DNA of 64,000 nt from Rubrivivax sp. (GTDB lineage Bacteria; Pseudomonadota; Gammaproteobacteria; Burkholderiales; Burkholderiaceae_C): NCBI GenBank assembly GCA_030653385.1, contig JAURZM010000070.1:124001-188000 (forward strand), written 5' to 3'. The notes below the pieces were generated by a model. It had not been told where the DNA came from, searched no databases, and was given only the letters and a program-made list of their open reading frames with translations. This document shows, in pieces, positions 36,381 to 44,234 of this stretch. The position numbers and the translations under genes were made by a program. The stretch's first letter is position 1. Each line of letters opens with the position of its first letter.

Positions 36381-37352
36381 CTACACCGCGCCGCGGGTGT
36401 TCACGTGCAGCGCGTACAGCGAATGACTGGCCGCCATGAACAGGCGGTTGTTCTTCGGGCCACCGAAACACACATTGGCGCAGCGTTCGGGCAGGTGGAT
36501 GTGGGCCAGCGCCACGCCGTCGGCGTTGTAGACCCGCACACCGTCCAGCGCTTCCAGGTCGGCGCCCGGTGCGCCGTTGCTGCCGAAGCCGCACCACACA
36601 TTGCCCAGCATGTCCACGGCGATGCCGTCGTAGGCGCCGGGGCCGCCGGCGTCGACGTAGACCCGTTTGTTCTTCAACGTGGCGCCGTGCACGTCGTACT
36701 GCCAGATCTTGCGGTGCGGCTGGGCGCGGCTTTCCACCACGTACAGGATCTTTTCGTCGGGGCTGAAGGCCAGGCCGTTGCTGCCTTGCAGGTCGCTCAA
36801 CACCATCGCGAGCTCGCCGCTGTGCGGGTCGATGCGGTACACACCGTGCGGCAGTTCGGGCGTGGCCGGTTCACCTTCCCACCAGCCCAGGATGCCAAAC
36901 GGCGGGTCGGTGAACCAGATGCTGCCGTCACGGGTGCAGACGATGTCGTTGGGCGAGTTCAGGCGCTTGCCTTGGTAGCTGTCGGCCAGCACCGTGATGC
37001 TGCCGTCGTATTCGGTGCGGGTGACACGCCGTGTGCCGTGTTCACAGGCCAGCAGCCGGCCCTGCCGGTCCCGTGCCAGGCCGTTGGCGTTGTTGCTGGG
37101 CTTGCGGAATTCGCTGATCGCACCCGAGGCGTCGTCCCAGCGCAGGATGCGGTTGTTCGGGATGTCGCTGAACAAGAGGTGCCTTGCATCGCCGAACCAC
37201 TGCGGGCCTTCGGCCCAGTAAAAGCCGGTGGCCAGCTGCTCCACCGTGCCCGACAGCAGGCGCAGGGCCATGAAACGTTCGTCGAAGACCTCGATGCGCG
37301 GGTCGGGCAGGCGCTGCGAGGGCTGGAAGGTGTATTGCGGGCCGGTGTCCAT
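36381..37352 (-). CDS. SMP-30/gluconolactonase family lactonase
   Basis: A 323-residue six-bladed propeller lactonase of the SMP-30/Gluconolaconase/LRE family. Conserved pieces: EGPQWFGDARHLLFSDIPNNRILRW, SPNDIVCTRDGSIWFTDPPFG, NGLAFSPDEKILYV and YDGIAVDMLGNVWCG, with the metal-binding Glu, Asn and Asp. Placed with uronate dehydrogenase and a TRAP transporter, it may hydrolyse the aldarolactone made by Udh; that is inference. Convergent with the TPR methyltransferase gene and 33 bp downstream of dctM on the same strand. Confidence 0.85.
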   Translation of the reverse strand: MDTGPQYTFQPSQRLPDPRIEVFDERFMALRLLSGTVEQLATGFYWAEGPQWFGDARHLLFSDIPNNRILRWDDASGAISEFRKPSNNANGLARDRQGRLLACEHGTRRVTRTEYDGSITVLADSYQGKRLNSPNDIVCTRDGSIWFTDPPFGILGWWEGEPATPELPHGVYRIDPHSGELAMVLSDLQGSNGLAFSPDEKILYVVESRAQPHRKIWQYDVHGATLKNKRVYVDAGGPGAYDGIAVDMLGNVWCGFGSNGAPGADLEALDGVRVYNADGVALAHIHLPERCANVCFGGPKNNRLFMAASHSLYALHVNTRGAV

Positions 37353-37385
37353 GAACTCAGATCCTACGGTGCAGCCGGTCGGCGC

Positions 37386-38669
37386 TCAAAGCCCCATCAG
37401 CCGTGGCAGCCACAGGCTGAGCTCGGGAATGTAAGTCACCATCATCAGCACGATGAACAAGGCCACGAAGAAGGGCTTCATGGCGCGCGTGACGATGCCG
37501 ATCTTCAACTTGCTGACCGCTGCACCCACAAACAGCACCGTGCCCACCGGCGGCGTGATCAGGCCGATGCCCAGGTTGACCATCATGATCATGCCGAAGT
37601 GCACCGGGTCCACACCCAGCAGCTTGACCACCGGCAGCAGGATGGGCGTGAGGATCAGGATCAGCGGGCTCATGTCCATCAGGCAACCCAGCAGGATGAG
37701 CATGACGTTGATGCAGGCCAGGATGACGTACTTGTTGTCCGACAGGCCGGTGAAAAAGGCGGTGACCTGCTGCGGGATCTGCATCAGCGTCATCAGGTAG
37801 CCAAAACACGCGGCAAAGCCGATCAGGATCATCACCACGGTCACCGTCTTCACGGTGCGGTGAACCAGCCGCGGCAGGTCGCGCCACTTGTAGTCGCGGT
37901 AGACGAACATGGTCACGAAAAAAGCCCACAGCACCGCGATGCTCGCACTTTCGTTGGCCGTGAACACACCACTCAGGATGCCGCCCAGGATGATGACCAT
38001 GGTCATCAGGCCCCACATCGCATCGACGCAGATCTTCAGCGCCTGCTTCAGCGGAATGACTTCGCCCTTGGGGTAGTTCTCCTTCTTCGCAATGACCAGG
38101 CACAGCGTGGCCAGCGTCAGCCCCATCAGCAAGCCCGGCAGCACACCGGCCATGAACAGGGCGGCGATGCTGACCGTGCCACCGGCCGCCAGTGAATAGA
38201 TCACCGCGTTGTGGCTGGGCGGAATCAGGATCGCCTGCACGCTGCCGCTGACCGTGACCGCGGTGGCAAAGGGACGTGGGTAGCCCTTCTTTTCCATCTC
38301 GGGAATCAACACGCTGCCGATGCTGGCGGTGTCGGCCACGCTGCTGCCGCTGATGGCACCGAAAAAGGTGCTGGCCATGATGTTGACCAGGCTCAGGCCA
38401 CCGCGCAGAAAACCCACCAGCACACCGGCAAAGGCCACCAGGCGGCGCGCCATGCCACCCTCGGCCATGATGGCGCCGGCCAGCACGAAAAACGGAATCG
38501 CCAGCAGGCTGAACTTGTTGACGCCACTGGCCAGCTGGATCATCACCGCGTCCAGCGGCAGTTCGATCCACAGCGCGCCGATCAGCGCCGACAAGCCCAG
38601 TGCGTAGGCCACCGGCATGCCGACGATCATCAGCACGAAAAAGCTGCCGAGCAGGACGAGTGCGTCCAT
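37386..38669 (-). CDS. dctM: TRAP transporter large permease (DctM family)
   Basis: A 427-residue membrane protein of the DctM/SiaM family with about twelve transmembrane helices. MDALVLLGSFFVLMIVGMPVAYALGLSALIG and GGMARRLVAFAGVLVGFLRGGLSLVNIMASTFFGAISGSSVADTASIG are standard signature regions; the last, GLITPPVGTVLFVGAAVS, is the usual C-terminal region. It moves the substrate with Na+ co-transport. The ATG at 38669 follows the dctQ stop after one base (TGAGATG), so translation is probably coupled. Substrate likely a uronate or aldarate because of its neighbours. Confidence 0.93.
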   Translation of the reverse strand: MDALVLLGSFFVLMIVGMPVAYALGLSALIGALWIELPLDAVMIQLASGVNKFSLLAIPFFVLAGAIMAEGGMARRLVAFAGVLVGFLRGGLSLVNIMASTFFGAISGSSVADTASIGSVLIPEMEKKGYPRPFATAVTVSGSVQAILIPPSHNAVIYSLAAGGTVSIAALFMAGVLPGLLMGLTLATLCLVIAKKENYPKGEVIPLKQALKICVDAMWGLMTMVIILGGILSGVFTANESASIAVLWAFFVTMFVYRDYKWRDLPRLVHRTVKTVTVVMILIGFAACFGYLMTLMQIPQQVTAFFTGLSDNKYVILACINVMLILLGCLMDMSPLILILTPILLPVVKLLGVDPVHFGMIMMVNLGIGLITPPVGTVLFVGAAVSKLKIGIVTRAMKPFFVALFIVLMMVTYIPELSLWLPRLMGL

Positions 38670-38670
38670 C

Positions 38671-39192
38671 TCAGGCGGCCTCGCCGAAGGCCACGACCGC
38701 GCGGTGTTTCTGCGAACCGGCGAACAGGTGCTCGAGCACGAAGACGGCCGTCACCAGCGCACCCAAGGGAATGGCCAGGTAGGTCACGCCCACGGGCAAC
38801 CAAGGCAGTTCGGCAATCGACTGGCCCATCGTGTCCATGCACAAGCGGCTGCCGTAGAGCACGACAAACCCGCAGATGAGCAGCATCAGCACGTGGATGA
38901 AGCGCGCCAGCGCTGCCTGCACGGCGGCCGGCAAACGGTCCACCAGCATCGTCACCGCGATGTGCGCACCCGCGCGATAGGCCGCGGCCGCACCGATGAA
39001 GGTGAACACCATCATCAGCAGGATGGCGATGGGCTCGGGCCACTGGGCGCCGAAACCGAACACGTAGCGCATCACCACGCCGATCGGGATGATGACGGAC
39101 ATCAGCGTGATGGCGATGCCCGCTGTCCAGATGCAGGCCAGGTACAGCGCGTCGAGTGCGCGCTGCACCGGGTTCGAGGCTTCGCCCGTCAC
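38671..39192 (-). CDS. dctQ: TRAP transporter small permease (DctQ family)
   Basis: A 173-residue protein with four transmembrane helices. Signature stretches: LMSVIIPIGVVMRYVFGFGAQWPEPIAILLMMVFTFIGAAAAYRAGAHIAVTM and GSRLCMDTMGQSIAELPWLPVGVTYLAIPLG. The start is a GTG (39192) overlapping the dctP TGA as GTGA, so it is translationally coupled to dctP. With DctP and DctM it forms a complete tripartite carrier. Confidence 0.92.
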   Translation of the reverse strand: MTGEASNPVQRALDALYLACIWTAGIAITLMSVIIPIGVVMRYVFGFGAQWPEPIAILLMMVFTFIGAAAAYRAGAHIAVTMLVDRLPAAVQAALARFIHVLMLLICGFVVLYGSRLCMDTMGQSIAELPWLPVGVTYLAIPLGALVTAVFVLEHLFAGSQKHRAVVAFGEAA

Positions 39193-40157
39193 TTGACTTC
39201 AGCGATGCGCTTCATCAGGTCGGCGAACTGCGCACCGTACTTCGCCCGCACCGGCGCGGTGGCATCGAAGAAGGCTTTGTTGTCCATCTCGATGAATTCC
39301 ACACCGTCGGCCTTCAGCTTGGCCGTGCTTTCGCCAACGGCCTTGTCCCACAGCACCCGCTGCTCCATCTGCGCTTCACGTGCCGTCTTTTTCACCAGCG
39401 CCTGGTCGGCCGGGCTCAGCTTGTCCCAGGCCACCTTGGACATGACCAGGATCTCGGGAATGATCAGGTGGTTGGTTTGCGTGTAGTACTTGGCGCCGGC
39501 CTTGTGGTGGTTGGTGCTGAAGAAAGACGGCGGGTTGTTCTCGGCACCGTCCACCACACCGGTCTGGATGGCGGTGAAGACTTCGCCGAAGCCCATCGCG
39601 ATGCCGTTGCCACCCATCGCGTTCATGGTGTCCACGAAGAGCGGGTTGCCCATCATGCGGATTTTCTGGCCCTTCAGGTCGGCCGGCGTGCGCACCGGCT
39701 TCTTGGTGTACAGGCTGCGGCTGCCACCGTCCATCCAGGCCAGGCCCACCATGCGCGCCGGGCTGGCGCTGATCTTGTCCAGCAGTTCCTGGCCGATGGG
39801 GCCGTCGATCACCGCGCGCATGTGCGCCACGTTGCGGAACACAAAGGGCATGTTGAAGACATTCACCTCGGGCACCACCGGGCCCACGGGGCCCAGGCTG
39901 GTGCGCAGGATGTGGATGGCACCGACCTGCGTCTGCTCGATCATTTCCTTTTCGCCGCCCAGCACGCTGCCCGGGAACATCTGGAACTTGATGCGGCCCT
40001 GCGTGGCGGCGTCCAGCTTCTTGCCCATGCTTTCGACGGCCACCACGGTGGGGTAACCCGTGGGGTGCACGTCGGCGGCCTTCATGGTCTGGGCCAAGGC
40101 GGGTGTGGCCAGCAGCAAGGCCAGCGCGGTGGAAATCAAGGGGGTCTTCAGCTTCAT
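39189..40157 (-). CDS. dctP: TRAP transporter substrate-binding protein (DctP family)
   Basis: A 322-residue periplasmic binding protein with signal peptide MKLKTPLISTALALLLATPALAQ. Conserved segments: KKLDAATQGRIKFQMFPGSVLGGEKEMIEQTQVGAI, the Arg-bearing KIRMMGNPLFVDTMNAMGGN that contacts carboxylates, and ENNPPSFFSTNHH. Several characterised relatives of this subfamily bind glucuronate or galacturonate, which suits the position beside udh; that is inference. GGAGACC lies right before the ATG. First of the dctPQM run and 22 bp after the udh stop. Confidence 0.93.
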   Translation of the reverse strand: MKLKTPLISTALALLLATPALAQTMKAADVHPTGYPTVVAVESMGKKLDAATQGRIKFQMFPGSVLGGEKEMIEQTQVGAIHILRTSLGPVGPVVPEVNVFNMPFVFRNVAHMRAVIDGPIGQELLDKISASPARMVGLAWMDGGSRSLYTKKPVRTPADLKGQKIRMMGNPLFVDTMNAMGGNGIAMGFGEVFTAIQTGVVDGAENNPPSFFSTNHHKAGAKYYTQTNHLIIPEILVMSKVAWDKLSPADQALVKKTAREAQMEQRVLWDKAVGESTAKLKADGVEFIEMDNKAFFDATAPVRAKYGAQFADLMKRIAEVK

Positions 40158-40179
40158 GGAGGTCTCCTGTTGTTGGCGG

Positions 40180-41031
40180 TCAGGCCGCCGTGTTGTCGTC
40201 GTTTCGCTCGTTGCAGCGGTCTTCGTCACCATAGGGCCCAAGGCCCAGAAAACTGCCACCTTGCAGCAGGCGCTGCGGGCCTTCGGGCTGCAGCAGGTGC
40301 TGCACTTGCGGTGCAAACGTCTCCGCATCGTGTTCGGGCACGAAGCCCAGTTGCTGCCAGGCTTGTGCCGTGTCCCAGAAAGCGCGGGTGTTGCCCGATA
40401 TGCCGTAGGCCACCAGGAAACCCACGCCCGGCGCGGTCAGTGCGCACGTCACCAGCCGGGCCAGGTCGGGCAGGCTGATCCAGGTGGACAGGCCACGTTT
40501 GTCCGGCGGCGCGGGTGTGGCGGTGCCGATGCGCAGGCAGACGGTTTCGATGCCGAAACGGTCCCAGTACAGGCTGGCGATGCCTTCGCCGAAGAGCTTG
40601 CTCAGGCCGTAGTTGCCGTCGGGGCGCGGCCGGTCTTGCGGCGTCAAGGTCTGCGCCTGCCGGTAGCAGCCGGTGACGTGGTTGCTGCTGGCAAACACGA
40701 CGCGCCTTACACCTTGCCGCCGCGCCGCTTCGTACAGGTTGTGCAAGCCACGGATGTTGGCCTGCAGGATGGGCTCGAAGGGCCCTTCGACACTGATGCC
40801 ACCCAGGTGAACGATGGCCTGCACACCCCGCAGCAGCCGGTGGACCGCAGCCGCGTCGGCCAGGTCGCAGGGCACGGCTTCGACACCGGCGGGCAGCGTG
40901 ACACGCAACAGCGGCTCGGCCAGGTCCGACACCCGCAGGCGCTGCGCCAAGGCCTGCAGCGGGGGTGTCAGCGCGCGGCCCAGCGTGCCGGCGGCGCCGG
41001 TCAGCAGCAAGGTTTCGAAGGCAGTTGTCAT
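40180..41031 (-). CDS. udh: Uronate dehydrogenase / NAD-dependent epimerase-dehydratase family
   Basis: A 283-residue short-chain type enzyme similar to uronate dehydrogenases, which oxidise galacturonate or glucuronate to the aldarolactone. NAD-binding TGAAGTLGR near residue 11, VHLGGISVEGPFEPILQANIRGLHNLYEAAR, the conserved SSNHVTGCY and the catalytic YGLSK (Tyr and Lys). It starts at ATG 41031 and is divergent from kdgK. Neighbouring TRAP and SMP-30 genes complete an oxidative uronate branch. A sugar epimerase is the alternative, but the Udh-specific SSNHVTG block is a strong hint. Confidence 0.85.
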   Translation of the reverse strand: MTTAFETLLLTGAAGTLGRALTPPLQALAQRLRVSDLAEPLLRVTLPAGVEAVPCDLADAAAVHRLLRGVQAIVHLGGISVEGPFEPILQANIRGLHNLYEAARRQGVRRVVFASSNHVTGCYRQAQTLTPQDRPRPDGNYGLSKLFGEGIASLYWDRFGIETVCLRIGTATPAPPDKRGLSTWISLPDLARLVTCALTAPGVGFLVAYGISGNTRAFWDTAQAWQQLGFVPEHDAETFAPQVQHLLQPEGPQRLLQGGSFLGLGPYGDEDRCNERNDDNTAA

Positions 41032-41082
41032 GGGCGCAGGGTCAGCCCTGAGTCGGTTTTGGTACGGTCTTCGTAGAATATC

Positions 41083-41095
41083 GAAACGTTGTTCC
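41083..41095. promoter_or_regulatory. Candidate IclR/KdgR-type operator between udh and kdgK
   Basis: GAAAC-GTT-GTTCC is an imperfect dyad (4 of 5 positions) of the KdgR-box type GAAAC..GTTTC. It lies 21 bp before the kdgK ATG and 52 bp before the udh ATG, and an almost equal dyad occurs between kdgF and kduI. Confidence 0.4.
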
Positions 41096-41115
41096 AAAAA
41101 GACTTAGGGGAATCC

Positions 41116-42072
41116 ATGGGCGGTCCGTCGGGGCGTGGTGTGCGGGTGGTTTCTTTCGGTGAATGCATGCTCGAATTGCAAGGCACGGCTTTCGGCGACA
41201 TGCGCCAGACCTACGGCGGCGACACCCTGAACACCGCCGTCTACTTGGCCCGCTGCGGCGCACAACATGATCTGCAGGTGGACTACGCCACCGCGCTGGG
41301 CGACGACCCGCTGAGCAGCGGCCTGGTGCAGCGCTGGCAGGCCGACGGCCTGCGCACGGGCCTGGTGCGGCGGCTGCCGGGTCGCCTGCCGGGCCTGTAC
41401 CTGATCGAGGTGGACGAACGAGGGGAGCGCCGTTTCAGCTACTGGCGCGACCAGGCCGCGGCACGCGCCTACTTCGACACCGCCGACGGCGATACGCCGC
41501 TCGAAAAGCAGGCCGACTCGATCGACGCGCTCTACTTCAGCGGCATCAGCCTGGCCATCCTGCCGCCGGCTGGTCGGCAGCGCCTCTTGGCCGTGGCCGC
41601 GTCAGTGCGGGCCCATGGCGGGCAGGTGGCCTTCGACAACAACTACCGGCCGCGCCTGTGGCCCGACGTGGCCGCAGCCCGCGCGGCTTTCACCGCCGCC
41701 ACCGACGTGGCCACGTTGGCGCTGATGACGCTGGACGACGAACAGGCGCTGTGGGCACAAAGCGATGCCAACGCGCAGCTGCAGCGCACGCTGGCCTTGC
41801 CTTGCGCCGAGGTGGTGGTCAAACGCGGCGCCGCTGCCACGCTGGTGCGGCAGCGGGGGCAAACACCGCAGGAAGTGCCCACCGTCGCCGTGCACCAGGT
41901 GGTGGACACCACCGCCGCGGGTGACAGCTTCGCCGGCGCCTACCTGGCGGCGCGACTGAGCGGCAGCGACGCGGCCACCGCCGCGCGCGCCGGCAACCAA
42001 TTGGCCGCGCGTGTGGTGCAACACCGCGGCGCCGTGATTTCCCTGGCCACGATGGCCGACCTTCTGGAGTGA
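41116..42072 (+). CDS. kdgK: 2-dehydro-3-deoxygluconokinase (PfkB family)
   Basis: A 318-residue PfkB-family kinase that would phosphorylate KDG to KDPG. N-terminal VVSFGECMLELQG and YGGDTLNTAVYLARCG, the substrate region YLIEVDERGERRFSYWR and the ATP-site motif DTTAAGDSFAGAYL with the catalytic Asp. AGGGGAA precedes the ATG at 41116; a 9-codon longer start at 41089 lacks a good ribosome site. The downstream pectate lyase gene begins 4 bp after its stop. Confidence 0.92.
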   Translation: MGGPSGRGVRVVSFGECMLELQGTAFGDMRQTYGGDTLNTAVYLARCGAQHDLQVDYATALGDDPLSSGLVQRWQADGLRTGLVRRLPGRLPGLYLIEVDERGERRFSYWRDQAAARAYFDTADGDTPLEKQADSIDALYFSGISLAILPPAGRQRLLAVAASVRAHGGQVAFDNNYRPRLWPDVAAARAAFTAATDVATLALMTLDDEQALWAQSDANAQLQRTLALPCAEVVVKRGAAATLVRQRGQTPQEVPTVAVHQVVDTTAAGDSFAGAYLAARLSGSDAATAARAGNQLAARVVQHRGAVISLATMADLLE

Positions 42073-42076
42073 AGTG

Positions 42077-43426
42077 ATGAAACGACTGAAGACGCGCCTG
42101 CTGGCCGCGGCCTGCCTGCTGAGCCTGAACGCCACGGCGCAAACTGCCGGAACCCCGGCCGATACCGTCAACGCCCACACCATCGACGCGCGTGGCTGGG
42201 CCGCCACCACACGCGGCGGCCAGGGTGGCCGCATCATCCGCGTCACCACGCTGGCCGCCAGCGGCCCGGGTTCGCTGCGCGAAGCGCTGGAAGCGCAAGG
42301 CCCGCGCACGGTGGTGTTCGAGGTGGGCGGTGTCATCGACATGAACGGCCAGAACCTCGTCATCAAGAACCCCTTCCTCACGGTGGCCGGGCAGACCGCA
42401 CCCAGCCCGGGCATCAGCGTCATCAAGGCCGAAACGATGATCGCGGCGGGTGAAGTCATCGTGCAGCATGTGCGCTTCCGCCCCGGTGAATTCGGTCGCC
42501 CGAAAAAAGGCGGCGGCGACCAGGACGGCATTTCCACCGTGGGCGGCGCCTACAACGTCATCGTCGACCACTGCAGCTTCAGCTGGGCCACCGACGAAAA
42601 CCTGTCGGCGTCGGGCCCGCGTTTCACCGGCAGCACACCCGAACAGTGGCGCGCCGGCACGTCCAACCGCATCACCTACAGCCACAACCTGCTGTATGAA
42701 AGCCTGTCGAATTCGGTACATGAAAAGGGCGAACACAGCAAGGGTTCGCTGATCCACGACAACACCAGTGGTGTGCTGCTGCTGCGCAATGTGTACGCCA
42801 GCAACCGCGAGCGCAATGCGCTGTTCAAGGGCGGCGCGCAAGGCGCGATGGTCAACAACCTGATCTTCAACCCTGGCACGCGCGCCGTGCACTACAACCT
42901 GCATGCTGGCGAGTGGGGCGACAAGCCTTACCAGGTGGGCCGTGTGGCGCTGGTGGGCAATGTGTTGCGCCACGGGCCCGACACCTTGCCGCACGTGCCG
43001 CTGTTCACGCTGCGCGGCGAAGGTGAAGTGGACCTCTTCCTGCACGACAACATCCACACCGACCGCAGCGGCCGCGCCGTGCCGCCCACGGCCAATCTGA
43101 GCACCACACGCGCGCAGATCCGGGTGCTGGCCCAGTCCGGCCTGCCGGCCGACGTGCCGCCGATGCCAGCAGCAACTCTGGAAGCCGAACTGCCCAAGGC
43201 CGTGGGCGCACGCCCTTGGGACCGCGATGCCATCGACAGCCACGTGCTGCGCGAACTGGCCGCCGGCCGCGGCCGCATCATCGATTCGGAAGTTGAGAAC
43301 GCGGTGGGCTACCCCAAACACGCCGCCACGCGCAGGGCCTTCGACGAACGCGAGTGGAACCTGCTGGATATGAGCCCCAAGGCCGGCTGGGGCGACATCC
43401 TGCGGCTGACCCGGCCGCAGGACTGA
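42077..43426 (+). CDS. Secreted pectate lyase (PL1-like)
   Basis: A 449-residue exported protein: signal peptide MKRLKTRLLAAACLLSLNATAQ, then a right-handed beta-helix typical of polysaccharide lyase family 1 and similar pectate lyases. Markers: GAYNVIVDHCSFSWATDEN (the vWiDH motif), GVIDMNGQNLVIKNPFLTVAGQTAPSPGI, and repeated Asn-rich turns with NNLIFNPGTRAVH. It cleaves polygalacturonate by beta-elimination. The ATG at 42077 follows the kdgK stop by 4 bp, with a GAAGTG ribosome region. This copy stands in a gene run with cytoplasmic kdgK rather than other secreted enzymes. Confidence 0.85.
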   Translation: MKRLKTRLLAAACLLSLNATAQTAGTPADTVNAHTIDARGWAATTRGGQGGRIIRVTTLAASGPGSLREALEAQGPRTVVFEVGGVIDMNGQNLVIKNPFLTVAGQTAPSPGISVIKAETMIAAGEVIVQHVRFRPGEFGRPKKGGGDQDGISTVGGAYNVIVDHCSFSWATDENLSASGPRFTGSTPEQWRAGTSNRITYSHNLLYESLSNSVHEKGEHSKGSLIHDNTSGVLLLRNVYASNRERNALFKGGAQGAMVNNLIFNPGTRAVHYNLHAGEWGDKPYQVGRVALVGNVLRHGPDTLPHVPLFTLRGEGEVDLFLHDNIHTDRSGRAVPPTANLSTTRAQIRVLAQSGLPADVPPMPAATLEAELPKAVGARPWDRDAIDSHVLRELAAGRGRIIDSEVENAVGYPKHAATRRAFDEREWNLLDMSPKAGWGDILRLTRPQD

Positions 43427-43433
43427 AGGCATT

Positions 43434-44234
43434 TCAGCGGAACCAGCCAGCCAACGCCGGCACCTGCGCCTTCAGCGCTTCAGCGGCCAGCGCCGCCGTG
43501 GCGCGTGCGCCGCTTTCCACGTAGTGCGTGTCGTCCTTGCGGCCATCGGGCAGGCTCGCAAACTGGCCGGGCGCGATCCACATGAACTGCAACTTGCTGG
43601 CCTCGGGCCCCAGTGTTTCCAGGTGGCGGGCGGTGAGCATGTTCATGTCGATCAGCGTGACACCGGTTTCGGACGCCACATCACGCAGCGCCTGCGGCCA
43701 TTCACCCAGCGTCTGCACGATGCGGCCCTGCGCATCGAACTTGCGCCGCACCACAGGCGTGGCCAGCAGCGGCGTGGCGCCCTTGGCACGCACGTCGGCA
43801 ATGAAAGAACGAAGGTAGGCCTTGAAGTCGGTCTGCGCCGGCGCGTAGCGACGTGGGTCGTCGTCTTTCTGGTCGTTGTGGCCGAACTGGATGAGAACGA
43901 AGTCACCGCGCCGCAGCTGCGTCAGCAGGTGCGGCCAGCGGCCTTCGTCCACAAAGCGGCGTGTGCTGCGCCCGTTGGCCGCGTGGTTCACCAGCCGTGC
44001 CGGTTCAAGCATCCGCTCGCGCAGCAGCTGACCCCAGCCCCGCTCGGGGTGCAGCGGCAGCGCCGGCTTGTCGGCCATGGTGCTGTCGCCCACCAGGTGC
44101 AGCGACGGGTGCAAGGTGGCCGTGGGGTACGGCCACGCGCGCTCGGGTGCCGGCGGAGCGGCTGGCCAGGTGTTGGCGCAACCTGCCAGGGTGAGCGCGG
44201 ACAGGGCCAGCCAGGATCGGCGCTCCATCACCAT
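43434..44234 (-). CDS. Rhamnogalacturonan acetylesterase (SGNH hydrolase, CE12-like)
   Basis: A 266-residue lipoprotein-like esterase. The signal sequence ends LTLAGC (Cys19). SGNH catalytic blocks: GDST with S51, the oxyanion Gly88 in NHAANGRST, N120 in QFGHNDQKDD and D234/H237 in DDTHYVES. It would strip acetyl groups from rhamnogalacturonan, helping the lyases. The ATG at 44234 overlaps the TonB receptor stop (TGATG), so it is coupled to the receptor upstream. Another ATG is at 44228. Confidence 0.88.
   Translation of the reverse strand: MVMERRSWLALSALTLAGCANTWPAAPPAPERAWPYPTATLHPSLHLVGDSTMADKPALPLHPERGWGQLLRERMLEPARLVNHAANGRSTRRFVDEGRWPHLLTQLRRGDFVLIQFGHNDQKDDDPRRYAPAQTDFKAYLRSFIADVRAKGATPLLATPVVRRKFDAQGRIVQTLGEWPQALRDVASETGVTLIDMNMLTARHLETLGPEASKLQFMWIAPGQFASLPDGRKDDTHYVESGARATAALAAEALKAQVPALAGWFR

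Noticed and set aside
37021-37221. Alternative open frame inside the SMP-30 gene on the other strand
   Set aside because: No start context and entirely inside a well-supported lactonase gene.
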